Origin: Earliella scabrosa
Taxonomy: Eukaryota > Basidiomycota > Agaricomycetes > Polyporales > Polyporaceae
Length of the DNA: 64,000 bases
NCBI GenBank assembly: GCA_022605405.1
Contig: JABYQQ010000007.1
Coordinates: 2,418,001-2,482,000 of the forward strand
Direction of reading: 5' to 3'
Below are positions 1 through 10,411 of the stretch, one piece after another; positions within the stretch are counted from its first letter, which is position 1; every line of letters begins with the position of its first letter. The notes beneath the pieces were generated by a model. The model did not search any database. It was not told the DNA's origin and saw nothing but the letters and a program-made list of their open reading frames with translations. Made by a program: the position numbers and the translations under genes.

Positions 1-2288
1 GTCCTCCTCTGCGCGTGTATGTCTACCACGGCAATGCGCGGCGTCTTGAGCCCGCCTTCCTTGCGGACTTTGACGCGGTCATCACGACGTACGCGACGCT
101 CGCTTCTGAGTTCTCAAAGCAGACGAAGAGCTTGGAAGCTCCCGATGACGACGAGGATGAAGACGGGATCAGCAGCGAGGGGTTCATGGAGGTCGATGGG
201 ACCGGTCAGCCTATCATTAAACCTGGGAAGGGCAAGAAGGCGAAGAAGCGGAAGAAGAACGCTGGGCCCAACGCGGCCGAAGCGACCAGTCCGCTGCAGA
301 GCATACACTGGTTTCGGGTCGTCCTTGACGAGGCACAGTGAGTATATGCGATCATAAGCGGTCGTGTGACGCAAGCTGAAGTATGTGTCGCTTAGCTCTA
401 TCAAGGAGACGAGCACGGTGGGCTGTCGGGCATCGTGCGACCTTGTCGCGGATCGCCGGTTGTGCCTCACTGGTACTCCCGTCCAGAACAAGCTCGACGA
501 CGTGTATGCGCTCATCAAGTTCCTCCGTCTGTCGCCATTTGACGACAAGAACGTCTGGAACGAGTACATCGGCACGCCTGTGAAGTACGCACAGCCGCTT
601 GGTGTCGCCCGTTTGCAGACTATCATGAAGTGCATTACGCTCCGCCGCACGAAGGAGTCGCGCGCTGAGGACGGGAAGAAGATTCTGTCGTTACCGCCCC
701 GCCACGACGAGCTGCGGTTCCTCAAGTTTGACGATCACGAACAGCAGATCTACAACCAATTCTTCAGCGAGTCCAAGGCCGAGTTCCACGAGCTCACGCA
801 CAAGAACGAGGTCATGAAAAACTACGTCGGCATCTTGCAGAAGATTCTCCGCCTGCGACAGATCTGCGACCACTTCGAGCTTGTGCAGAACAAGGGTCTC
901 GGGCTCCCCGGCGATGTGTCGACGCTGGCCTACGAGGACGTCGTGGCGACCGTCGCGCGCGATGGCATCAACCTGCAGCGCGCGGCGGCGATCTTCTCGC
1001 TGCTGAAGGAGGCAGGCACTGCGCAATGCGTCGAGTGCTCATGCGAGCTCGCAACGATGGAAGCGGGCAACGAGGGATTGGCCGAGGTTGACGCACCTGC
1101 AGCCCCCGCGAAGCGCGGACGGAAGCCAAAGGCAGCGGCGGCAGCCTCGCGGGCATCTACACGACAGAACAGCCCCACCACTCCCCAGCCTGTCCTCACG
1201 CGGTGCCAGCATCTGTTCTGCATCGGGTGCTTCCGCCACTCCACTTTCCCTGGATGGCCGAACGTGCAGGCGGACGTGCACCGGGGCTGCTCGGTGTGCC
1301 AGAGTGCGCTCGGGCCGTCGGACGCGGTCCTGATCAACCTCGACTGCGCGATGCTGGAGAGCGTGATGTCAGGTGGGGCGAAGAAGAAGGGCGCGAAGAA
1401 GGAGAAGCGGCAGAAGGGCATCGCCGTCGAGGACTTCCATCCGTCGACCAAGATTCGCGCGCTCCTGGGCGACCTCGTGCAGTTCTCCAAGCTGAACCCG
1501 TACTCGGCCAACTATGACCCGGCATCTATCGAGGTCCAGATGGTCGACAACGAGGGCAACTCCCTCGACGATGGGGTCACGAAGACGGTCGTGTTGTACG
1601 TGTCCATTCAATTTTCTTGATATGATGTCGTGCTCATCGAAGATACGTCCAGCTCGCAGTGGACGAGCATGTTGGACAAGTTCGTGTTCTCTCCATCACT
1701 GCATACCCCGGCTCGCATCTGACAGCGCTGTTTACGTGCACAGGATCGAAGATGCTCTCGAGATCGCGAACATCCGCTACGACCGCCTCGACGGCACGAT
1801 GAAGCGCGACGAGCGCACGAAGGCCATGGAAGCGCTCAAGCACGACCCCGGCTGTGAAGTACTCCTCGTTAGTCTCAAGGCTGGAGGCGTCGGTCTCAAT
1901 CTCACTGCTGCACAACGAGTCTACCTGATGGATCCATACTGGTGCGTCCTTTTACGTCTCTCAGCAACTCACGGCGTCCTCATTCGTTCCTCGCGCCGCC
2001 TCAGGAATCCTGCTGTCGAGAATCAGGCTGTGGATCGTATCGTGAGTGACGCCATCGTCCTGCCATTGGATCGTATCTAAACTTCCCCTCACCTCATAGC
2101 ATCGACTCGGTCAAACGCGTCCTGTGACGACGGTGAAGCTCATCATCGAGAACACGATAGAGGCGCGTCTGCTGGAAGTCCAGAAGAAGAAGACTGAGCT
2201 CGCGAACCTAACCCTGGGTCCGCCGCTGAGCAAGTCGGACTTGCAGGCCCGTCGGCTGGAGGAGCTCCAGCAGCTCTTCGCCTCGTAA
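1..2288 (+). CDS. SNF2-family ATPase with embedded RING finger (Rad5/Rad16/Uls1 class), 5' truncated by the window
   Basis: ATP-dependent DNA translocase with a RING E3 module, expected in the nucleus in DNA repair or in SUMO/ubiquitin-linked chromatin work. My exons are <1-337, 396-1595, 1653-1679, 1744-1941, 2005-2041 and 2100-2288. Joining the first two restores the Walker B box DEAHSIKE, followed by LCLTGTPVQN and a TLRRTKES-like motif. The RING lies between the two helicase lobes: CVEC, then CQHLFCIGC, ending CSVC, with an unusually long Lys/Ala/Pro-rich insert after the first Cys pair. The second lobe shows KTVVFSQWTSMLDK, SLKAGGVGLNLTAAQRVYLMD and HRLGQTRPV. The stop follows EELQQLFAS. 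The N-terminus, including any HIRAN domain, lies outside the window, so the exact family member is open. The 3' end has a decayed copy at 4610-4750. Confidence 0.93.
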
Positions 2289-2392
2289 CTTATATTATCC
2301 CACCTCCCGTCCTCGCACGATTCTATACGTTATTGCTCTATAAACATTTCAGTATTTAGGTACTGTATGTCCTTCGCTAACAATGTCTTCTT

Positions 2393-2530
2393 GCCGTTCC
2401 TTGTCGCTATGTTTTCGTTCCCTTGCTGTATAACCTCACCAGCTGCGTCACTCGCACGGTGTCTGTCCGGATGGAGTCTGTGTTGCGAACGATTGTGTAG
2501 GAAGTAGGATTGTTCCTAATAGTGTCACGT
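2393..2530. repeat. Downstream flank of the SNF2 gene, repeated at about 4775-4908
   Basis: Non-coding sequence past the SNF2 stop that aligns by eye with 4775-4908. Shared landmarks in the same order are ttgccgttc, a 'taacctc/caacctc' block, 'gaacgat..tgtagga' and 'gtacac/gtacag'. It is one arm of the tandem duplication that fills 2289-4910. Confidence 0.6.
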
Positions 2531-2534
2531 AGTA

Positions 2535-2590
2535 CACTTCTTGCGCCGGCCCCGTGCGATTCTCGGACAAAGATGCGGTTGGATGTGTTC
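2535..2590 (-). pseudogene. Faint remnant of the ThrE-like gene 3' end
   Basis: A short stretch holding cttgcgccggccc, a gattctcg-like block and gacaaagatg. It resembles the antisense of the last ThrE exon (4920-4985). It sits at the expected distance behind the repeated SNF2 flank, and this position is the main support. Divergence is high, so the call is tentative. Confidence 0.35.
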
Positions 2591-2789
2591 TGCAGGCGGA
2601 CAAATCCATGTATCAGGCCTCGTCGGTAGTGAGCGATGTTTCCAACGCGAGACACGACGACTGACATTTGTTCATTTGTTCCTAGTGCCCCGTACGTGTG
2701 CGATGCCATGGCCACCTACGTGGCAGGTTACAGTTCTCCGAGCCCCTATCTAGCCCTCTCTCCCTCTCTCCTCACCGCCTTTCTCTCCC

Positions 2790-3300
2790 TGCCTTTCCTC
2801 CCAGCGACCTTCGTTACCTGCCCAACCAGCATGTTGTCCAGTATCTTCAGCGCATTTTCTCGCGCCGCCCTTCTGTGCTCCTCGAGGTCGGCACCTTGGA
2901 CGAGAGGATCGGTATCATCCACATCATACCTGAAGATGGCACCGTCGAACGTTTCGGCCTCACACCCCCTTTCACCTACAACGATCGTTACAGCGGGGCC
3001 GTGGAGTCAGCTCGTTAGCAGATTGGCGTAGTCACGCTCGGCGGGGACGACGAGGCTTTCTTCAGCTTCCTCAGGGACGTCGAGCTCGCATTCTCATGAA
3101 GACCTCGTGGAGCTCGAAGCAGCAAGTCGCAACCAACATTAAAGTGGCTCAGCTGGCGCAGGACATCCTCCGTCCCGCTGCGCTCAATGCTATGCGTGAA
3201 CGAGAGGAGCCAGCACCCCTGAGTGCGACGAAGACGTACCCTGTCTATGTCGTTCACATCAAGCGCTACGGCACAAGGAGCATCTTGGGGCTCACGAGCA
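2790..3300 (+). pseudogene. Decayed gene fragment of unknown family, copy 1 (partner at 4140-4609)
   Basis: Reads DLRYLPNQHVVQYLQRI, then IIPEDGTVERFGL, then a region matching IGVVTLG, KTSWSS, NIKVAQLAQD and AMREREE. A TAG at 3016-3018 interrupts it where copy 2 has GAG. A frame change before 3098 breaks it again. Both copies share protein-level similarity, so the source was a real gene, but I do not recognise the family. One possibility is that it represents the upstream part of the SNF2 gene, because copy 2 runs directly into SNF2 3' sequence. No intact start or complete frame is visible. Confidence 0.5.
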
Positions 3301-3868
3301 TCTGATGAATCTCTCTTTGTGCTCGACCCAGAGAGCACACGGTGGATGCCCCACATGTGCGTGGTATCTTTACTGTATCGGCACATTGCTTTCTGAAGTA
3401 GACCACCATTTTTGGTAGCTAATCGACCCCCTGCCTTCGATTTCGTCAACGGCCTCCTACGCCGCCGCTCGTTGGCTGGCGGCCCTGGCCCGCTCCGAGT
3501 CGCTTGCATCGACGCTTTCAATGGGATGTTTATGGAACAGCGCGGTGTCGATAAGTTTCCCGATTCTTCACATCTTTCCTCGCACATTCGCGCAATCGTT
3601 GCTCAATCTTCACGTCACTTCGCAACACTCAATTATATCCTTCCCGGATCGCGACCAACTCCTCCACGATTATGCGTACGAAGGCCATGGAGACGTTGAT
3701 GTGCTCCTCCGGTGGTTTGTTACCATTGTTGCCGTTCGCCCACTGTACTATCACCCAGGTCGCACTACTTAATCGCAGTTTCTCCTGGCCGAAATTGAGA
3801 TCATGTAAGAATCAGACTCGTTCACAATGGAGTGTACATTGGAACGATCGAGGCAGCGCTGAGTGCAG
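3301..3868 (+). other. Decayed sequence between the duplicated blocks, no intact gene
   Basis: Open frames of about 80-95 codons overlap here (3412-3699 and 3521-3772), with no recognisable domain. The part after about 3795 (gatcatgtaagaatc) resembles the flank before the other ThrE-end copies. It is probably the rest of the second decayed unit. Confidence 0.3.
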
Positions 3869-4052
3869 CTAGAACGGCGTGGCAAAGTGCGCAGGGCTCT
3901 TGCGCCGGCCCACTGCTGGCAGCGCAGTGTACGCGCGGAACAAAGAGGCCGACGTTGACGCCAATGCGACCTGAATTATGCGAATGCCCTGCTCGAAACT
4001 GCTCGAGTATCATTCCACAGAAGTCTAGTAGTTCTGGACGAGGCTGCCACCA
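3869..4052 (-). pseudogene. Degenerate copy of the last exon of the ThrE-like transporter gene
   Basis: Aligns over nearly its whole length with 4911-5090, the true terminal exon. Shared blocks include gtgcgcag, gctcttgcgccg, aaagaggccgacg, cgaatgcc and agtagttctggacgagg. Read on the minus strand it carries two in-frame stops, TAG in place of TCG and TGA in place of CGA, plus a one-base loss in the region of gcgattggc. The copy is therefore non-functional. Similarity stops near 4052, just short of the splice site of the true exon. Confidence 0.85.
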
Positions 4053-4139
4053 ACTTTTGGTCGGGAGAACTTGGGTGTGACCAAGTGATGTCACATACTA
4101 CATCTGAGATCTGAGAGCTTGAACGTTCGTTCGGTGGCA

Positions 4140-4609
4140 CAGCTCCCTCAACGACGTCGACCTTCATCCTTTGCCCAACCAGCATGCTGTCTCGTATCAT
4201 CAGCGCATTCTCTTCCACTGCGCCTTCTGCGATCCTCGTGGTCGGCAACTTTGAAGAGGAGATCGGTATCCTCCACATCATACCTGAAGATGGAACCGTC
4301 GAACGCTTCGGCCTATCACCCTGTTACACCTCTACCTATCGTTACGGCGGTGCCGTCGAGCAAGCTCGAGAGCAAATCGGCGTTGTCACGCTCGGGGACG
4401 ACGAGACCGTATCCAGCGTCCTCACGGACGTCGAGGCGAGGGCTCGCAAGCTCTTGAAGACCTCGTGGAGCTCGAGGCAGCAAGTCGGAACCAACATTAA
4501 AGTAGCTCAGCTGGCGCAGGACGTCCTCCGTTCCGCTGCGCTCGATGCAATGCGCGAACGAGAGGGAAAGGCAGCACCCCTAAACGCGACGCAGACGTAC
4601 CCTGTCTAT
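4140..4609 (+). pseudogene. Decayed gene fragment of unknown family, copy 2
   Basis: Better preserved copy of 2790-3300. It reads GILHIIPEDGTVERFGLSP, then IGVVTLGDDE, KTSWSSRQQVGTNIKVAQ and AMREREG without a stop. Upstream of 4184 the matching frame (LPNQHAVSYHQRI) is offset from the downstream one, so a frameshift separates the two parts. The block ends abruptly at about 4609, where SNF2 3' sequence begins. Family unknown. Confidence 0.55.
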
Positions 4610-4750
4610 GAACACGATAGAGGCGTGTCCGCCCGAGGTCTAGAAGAAGGTTGCAAACTTCGCGCTGCGCCCGCCTCTGAACAAGCTTGCTATTCGAACC
4701 CGCGGACTCGCTTGCTGGAGGAGCTGCAGCAACTCGTTTCCCCGTATATA
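4610..4750 (+). pseudogene. Degenerate copy of the SNF2 gene 3' end
   Basis: Starts with gaacacgatagaggcg, identical to 2150-2165, and aligns to the SNF2 stop region (ctggaggagctgcagcaact against ctggaggagctccagcagct). In the SNF2 frame it reads NTIEACPPEV followed by an in-frame TAG, and then shifts frame. It is fused to the unknown block just upstream, giving an accidental 218-codon open frame (4184-4840). Confidence 0.8.
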
Positions 4751-4910
4751 CCTCCGCAGTATTCCGCCTGCTTGCCGTTCATTCCGACTATGTCCGACTC
4801 TTACTGTACAACCTCGTCAGTTGTACCAACCACAGAGTGAACGATCATGTAGGATGTTATATTGTTTGCAATAGTACGACGGAGTACAGCCGGGCGGGTG
4901 CGCGTAGGGG

Positions 4911-7521
4911 CTAGAACGCGAAGTGCGCAGCGCTCTTGCGCCGACCCAGCGCGTACACGAGAATCTGCGAGACAAAGAGGCCGACGGTGACGCCAATCGC
5001 GACCTGGATCATGCGAATGCCAAGCTCGAAGCTGCTCGAGTATCGTTCCACGGAAGTCGAGTAGTTCTGGACGAGGCCGCCACCGCTGCCGATAGCGGAC
5101 TGGACAATGACAGATGGTGCGGGTCGCGCGTGGAAACGTCAATCGTCAGTCACTCGTCAACGCCCGGGTTCGAATCGAAAGCACAGGACAGGAACCAGGC
5201 ACTTACCGGGACCAGAAACAGGACTCCAGTGACCATGGACGTGAACGCGGTGCCCCCGATGACCCGGGAGTAAGTGTTCCCGCATATGCCGATGACAAAG
5301 GCCCCGAAGGCGGCGACGATGTCGCCCCGGGTAGAGATGAAGGCGTTCGCGAAGCGGTTGGCGCCGTAGGCCGCGCAGGAGAACAGGACCATGATGGGCA
5401 GCTGCGCGCTCCGTACGGACTGCAGGTTCCCGACCGAGGAGCAGGTCGAGTATAGCGGCACGAGGAAGAACATCGTCCACCACGGGAAGGGCTGCCTATA
5501 CCACGCCCACGACGGGTCCCGGTAGCATCCTGTGTGTAGTGGGGTTATCAGTGCGAAGAACGGGAGGCTGGTTATCGACGTCGGTACCTTTGATGACATG
5601 GCTCTGCCCTGCTGGGGGCAAGAAAGTGAACGTTCCTCCCAGATCCCCCAGTGTCACGGTAGTCACGTTGGTGTCGATGAGAAATCCGTGCAATGTTTCG
5701 GACCCGCGCCTGGAATCTGCAACCATCTGGCGGCGTGCTTGAGCGTTCACGACGAGGTAGAAATCGGACCCGATAGTCAACCCGAATCCCTGCGATTCAT
5801 ATTATTAGTGTTCGAATCCGTCGAAAGGTTCTGAGGGAAGACAGGGTATAACTCACAAGGAAGAGGGTGTAAATGACAGCGTACACCATCCTCACCGACC
5901 CACATAGGATGTTCCTCGAGGTCAATTCGAGTGCGGCGATCACTAGGAAACGGCGTAGTTAGGATGGCAGAGCGGCGTAATAGCATATATGCCGATACTC
6001 ACAGACGGTGAAACCCGGTAGGATGAGAACGACCCCGCCAGAAGAGATTGCACTGAAGCAGAAGATGTTCCCGGGCAATGTCCCAAGTAATCGCGCAAGG
6101 AACGAGACCACGATCGACACCGAGATCCTGCCAAACTTGTATCAGCATTCTAATATTCAAGTATTCACGCTTGACCGGGCAGTTAGGCGGACTCACTCAT
6201 AGACGTTCGCATATATCGTACTCTTCGCCGCCGCATTCAGTCCCAGGTATTGCAACAACGACGCGCTCAGCCCGCTGATGAACATGTCCACGATCGACCC
6301 TCCAAAGGAAAGCACGCATATAATCGACGCGCACAAGAACGCGACGAAGCACCGGATCGCGATGTTGTACAGCGGCGGCTCCTGGATGATCTTCTTGAGC
6401 CGCTCGCACCCCTCGGTCACGCCGATCTGGTCGTGGAGCACCTCGCGGTAGACGTGGTGGATCTTGTGCAGCTTCGTGAGCGCGACGCGCCCGCCCGCGC
6501 GCACAAAGTGCGTCTCGCTCGTGCGCGTGTCCGAGTCCATGAAGGTGACGACGATGAGGTTCGGGAGGTGCACGAACGCGACGTTGATCTCCAGGATCTC
6601 GCCCGCGGACTCGAGCTGCGACCCGATGCGGTGCGACGGCGCGCCGAAGGACAGGAGGGCCTTTGCGAGGCGGATGATGAACTTCTGCCTCGAGACGTAG
6701 TCTGCGCGGGCGGGAAGGCGGGGACACATCTTTAGCGAGGCGTCACAGAACACCTTGATGTCTGGCTCACCTTCGACATGATGCACGATGCGCGACTGCC
6801 TCCTCTGATCGCGCAACTGCTGCACCCTCTCAACGTAGCTCGGCCGTCTCCTGATCTCCGCCCTGTCCTCGTCATCGTCGTCAAAGTTGAGCGTCTCCTT
6901 CTTTTCCTCCCCCTTGTCCGCCTTCGGGTCCCGCTCGTACAGCGTCGACGACGAGACGAAGATCTCGCTCCCCTTGCGCGGGATCCGGATGCTGCCCGAC
7001 GGAATGCCGCGCCTCAAACCGTGCTTCAAGCCGTACTGCAGCAGCTCTGCGACGATGCTCCGGCGGTGCTCCTTGCCCCGGCGAGGCGGCTTCTTCGCCT
7101 GCCCGCCCCGCTCGAGCTGGCTCAGCGTGCGCCCGAGCGGGAGCCGGTCCTGGTAGTAGTCCGAGTCCATCGTCGACGACCGCCGCGCGAGACCAGAACG
7201 ACGCGGCTGGGTCGGGGCCGCCGCAGGCTGCGATGAACCGGACGCTTGCGGCTGGCGTGCATTGGGGCGTGACGAGCTCGCCGACGGTTGTGCGGACGCG
7301 CGAGCGTTGCTGCCAGTAGCGATCGAATCCCCTGCCTCGTTCTTGTCAGCGCTGGCAGGGAAGTAACCTGCCGTGGCTCCAGTAAATTTCGCGGGGTGCG
7401 GCGTTGGGTACTCGCGGTAGCTGGGGAGGGAGTCTGAGCGGTCCCGAGCACTGGTGTCGATCCTGAGCGGCGAGGGCGGCGTGGACCATTGGAGGGACTT
7501 GCGAGGCGGTGTGGTGCTCAT
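4911..7521 (-). CDS. ThrE/Prm10-type (DUF1212) multipass membrane transporter
   Basis: Member of the threonine/serine exporter-like family, which in fungi includes the pheromone-regulated Prm10. Substrate in fungi is not established. The long first exon (7521 to about 6196) encodes a disordered Ser/Pro-rich N-terminus, then the soluble domain with FIIRLAKALLSFGAPSHRIG and HLPNLIVVTFMD, then the first membrane segments. About five small exons follow, separated by 50-70 bp introns. They carry hydrophobic helices such as SVSIVVSFLARLLG, CGNTYSRVIGGTAF and IQVAIGVTVGLFVSQILV. The protein ends YALGRRKSAAHFAF and the stop is at 4911-4913. The start is the first ATG of the open frame, with a TATA box 150 bp upstream. 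Its last exon was copied into the decayed region downstream. Confidence 0.9.
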
Positions 7522-8167
7522 GTCGAGTTCTCAACCGCGCGTGGAAGAAGGATGTGCCGTAGAGAGAGAACGATATGAAAGCAAGATCAGACCAGCTGAA
7601 CAGAAAGCAAGAACGAAAGCGGCGGGGTAGAGATGGGGGTCAGGAGCAAGCGGGTCTGGCGGCAAGCGAACGTTTATAACCCTCGAGCCCAAGGAGGCTG
7701 ACCGGCACGTTCGTCCGACAGCCCCCCGATCGTGAGGCGAACAAGGATCTGGCTGCTCGTGAAGGACCGTCAGCCCCACGCACTCGACAGCCGAACTCGC
7801 TCACCTATGGGCTCCCGAGATGCATACGACAGCCAGAGGCGAGGTGGAGGGGCAGTACATATGGAACGCGATGGTATACAGTGGGTGGTGCGTCTATGGA
7901 AACAACAATCGGCTACGGGGTAATATACATAGCAATAAGTGACAGTACTCGTCGTCAAGTCAGCATACAGGCGCATGCATGTCTAGAACCAAGCTGAGGA
8001 AAGAAACACACACATGTGCATGCACCGACTCGAGAACCGCAAACGAACATATCGTCATGCGTCGTCGTCAATCGTCCGTGTCCCCGCGTAGCGATCGAGG
8101 GCATAAGAGCATAGGTTGCGATGTCGGTGCCGGAGCTTCCCTCCCAACGGCGTGCGTTCGGGAACGC
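7522..8167. other. Intergenic: transporter promoter side and methyltransferase 3' flank
   Basis: No coding frame with recognisable content. Holds the TATA box at 7673-7678 for the transporter. The remainder is 3' flank of the methyltransferase gene. Confidence 0.6.
7673..7678 (-). promoter_or_regulatory. Probable TATA box of the ThrE-like gene
   Basis: TATAAA on the minus strand, about 150 bp before the start codon at 7521. No other TATA-like site lies closer. Position fits a fungal core promoter. Confidence 0.45.
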
Positions 8168-10411
8168 TCACTGCTCCTTGCAGCCGATGATGATGCGGAT
8201 CCTTCGACATGGGGGCTCCGTCTCGCCGTTCTCTTCGGCCAACCGCTGCGCCTCCAAGAGCTCCCGCCGCAAATGCATCTCCTCCATGAGCTCAGCCTTC
8301 GACGGCGGGTCGCGCATGGGTATCTCCCACCCATTCTGCACCGCCAAGTGCCAGAGCGATATCCGCCCCCGCATGTCGCTGCCCACCCCAATGTCAGCCC
8401 CACGCATATACTCGCGGACGTCCGAACACGGAGCTCACCTCTGATATAGCTCCACCGCCGCCTCGAACTTGGCTCGGCTCGACTGCTCGTTGTAGTCCTC
8501 GTCCATCCACCCATACTTCCTCAACGTTTCGTCCCTCTGCTGCACGCGCACCAGCAGCTCGTCCCACATCGCCTCCTTCGTCGACAGCACCCACGTCACC
8601 GAATGGTGGAGGTGCATGTAGCTCGCATGGTCATCCTGCGCCTGCAGGTGCTCGTACGGGATCATGTCCGTCACTTGGTCCCCGCCGAGCGAGGTGCCGT
8701 CTTGAGGAGACGCAAGTAGCATCACAGACGGCCTTTTGGATTTGGACGTGGACGACTTGGACCCAGACGAGCCCGTGTAGCTCAGGAGCGAGACCGTAGA
8801 CGCCATATCCACGTCCCGTTGCGTCTGAGAAACGGCCTCCGAAATCTTTCGGTTTAAGGAGGTCATGGACGGCGACCCTTTGATGACGTGCTCAAGAGAT
8901 GTCTGGCAGGTGGATGAGGGCGAGGGCAGCAACGAATTGTCAGCCGCGACGTCAGGATGAGGGCTGAGCAGACTTGAGGTGCTCCCGAGAGACCCTATCG
9001 ACCCATTGCCGTTGTGATGGCGATCGGGATGCACAGACTCGCTTTGTGAGGCAGTGTGCAGACCGTTATACGAGACGCTTTGCGAGAGTGGTGAGGGGAC
9101 ATGCTCGTTGGCGCCGGGAAGCGGCGCGAAAGGCGGGAAGGGGGGTGATAGCCACATCGTCACGGGCGGAGCTTGCACTCGTTCAAAGAACGCGCCAAAA
9201 TAGCCGGGTATCACGGACGTAGGTGCCTTGTTAATGAATCGGTTCGTCCAGACATCGTCGAACAGGGTCTCCAGCAACTCGTGCTCGTGAGCCAGGTGCG
9301 ATGTGTCCGGAGTGTACGGAAACGAGAGACGCTGTTGTACACTTCCCGGCGACGTGGTGGACAGACCGCGGGAATGGGCCCGAAGAGGGTCGGTGTACCA
9401 TTTCGGAAGAGTTGGGAACACGGGGTCTATGAGACGACGTGGATGAGTACACTGGGGACGTGGGGACGCGAAGTCGTGTGCACAAACCCTCTTCCACTTG
9501 CTCAATGACTGCACCGGGCTTCATCACTCTGCGAATTTCCTGGGGGTAGCAATGAGGTATATGCGGTGTTTTTCAGGCAAAGAGACAAACCTCGTACAGA
9601 TCATGCCACTGTATGCCATAAGGCGTGAGCGATATGTCCGACGACGCGGGACAAGATAACCGACCTTCGTTTCTGGTATGCCGAATGCGAGATAATGTAT
9701 GCGCACGAAGTCAAACTCTTCGTCATCAAAGGGGAGCTTATTTCGCAATCTGGAGAGGCAAAGTTGACGATTATGATAGATGTGTGGTATGCGAGGACGT
9801 ACACGTTTGTATGCACCCATGCTATGCGGTCGGCAACGTCGGGGTCAAGTACACGAAGGGGTATCTGTATGTTAACCATGTCTAGTCCAACCTATGCTGC
9901 GGTCAGCGCAGGGACGATTGAGGGCATGATTGCACTCACGAATCTGGTCTCTGGCCATTCTTTCGCGCATGATACGACCCAAAGGCCCAACTGGTACGAA
10001 GGGGTATGCGTATGATTGTTGAAGCCATGGAAGGAGAAGTGACGTACGCCGGTACCAATGTCCAAACATCGTTTGGGGAGCGTTCCATGACTGAAGTCGG
10101 CGAAGGTGAGGGAGCCTTTTGAAGCGGACATGAGCGCGGCGTGGGTGCATTGCCTGTACGGCATCATGTTCACCTGCGACGGAGGGAGGAGTGATGGGCA
10201 CATACAGCTCTATTACATGGCGGTCGAATGAGCTGGGGTAAGGAGCCTTGTCCCTGTCATATGCATGGAGTTTCGAGCCGGCGCGGTATATAAACTGGTT
10301 CTCCTTGCGGTGGGAGGGCTTGCGACTGTCGGTGGAGCCGGAGTGGGTAGCAGTTGAGCTGCAGCTGAGGCGGCCCTGGCGGGAGGCGAGGGGATGCGGA
10401 GGGCCCATCAT
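8168..10411 (-). CDS. SAM-dependent methyltransferase (class I, LaeA/UMTA-like fungal family)
   Basis: Small-molecule or protein methyltransferase; substrate unknown. Spliced reading on the minus strand gives ENQFIYRAGSKLHAYDRD near the N-terminus, motif I as KRCLDIGTG, then WPETRFVGLDMV. Next come LPFDDEEFDFVRIHYLAFG and EIRRVMKPGAVIEQVEED, which correspond to the post-I and post-II motifs of the family. The core is spread over many small exons between about 9430 and 10411. A long exon (about 8437-9427) then encodes a Ser-rich linker and a C-terminal helical region. A last exon, after a short intron starting near 8436, ends RIIIGCKEQ. The start is uncertain: I use the first of two adjacent Met codons at 10406-10411, but the frame stays open to 10606. 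Confidence 0.85.

Noticed and set aside
4184..4840. 218-codon open frame as a functional gene
   Set aside because: It is a join of two decayed duplicates. Its 3' half is out of frame with the SNF2 gene it derives from.
5167..5176. GGTTCGAATC as a tRNA T-arm
   Set aside because: The flanking bases do not pair as a T-stem and no anticodon or acceptor stem fits. It lies in an intron of the ThrE-like gene.
10287..10294. TATATAAA as a TATA box
   Set aside because: It falls inside the methyltransferase first exon, within the codons for the NQFIYRAG stretch.
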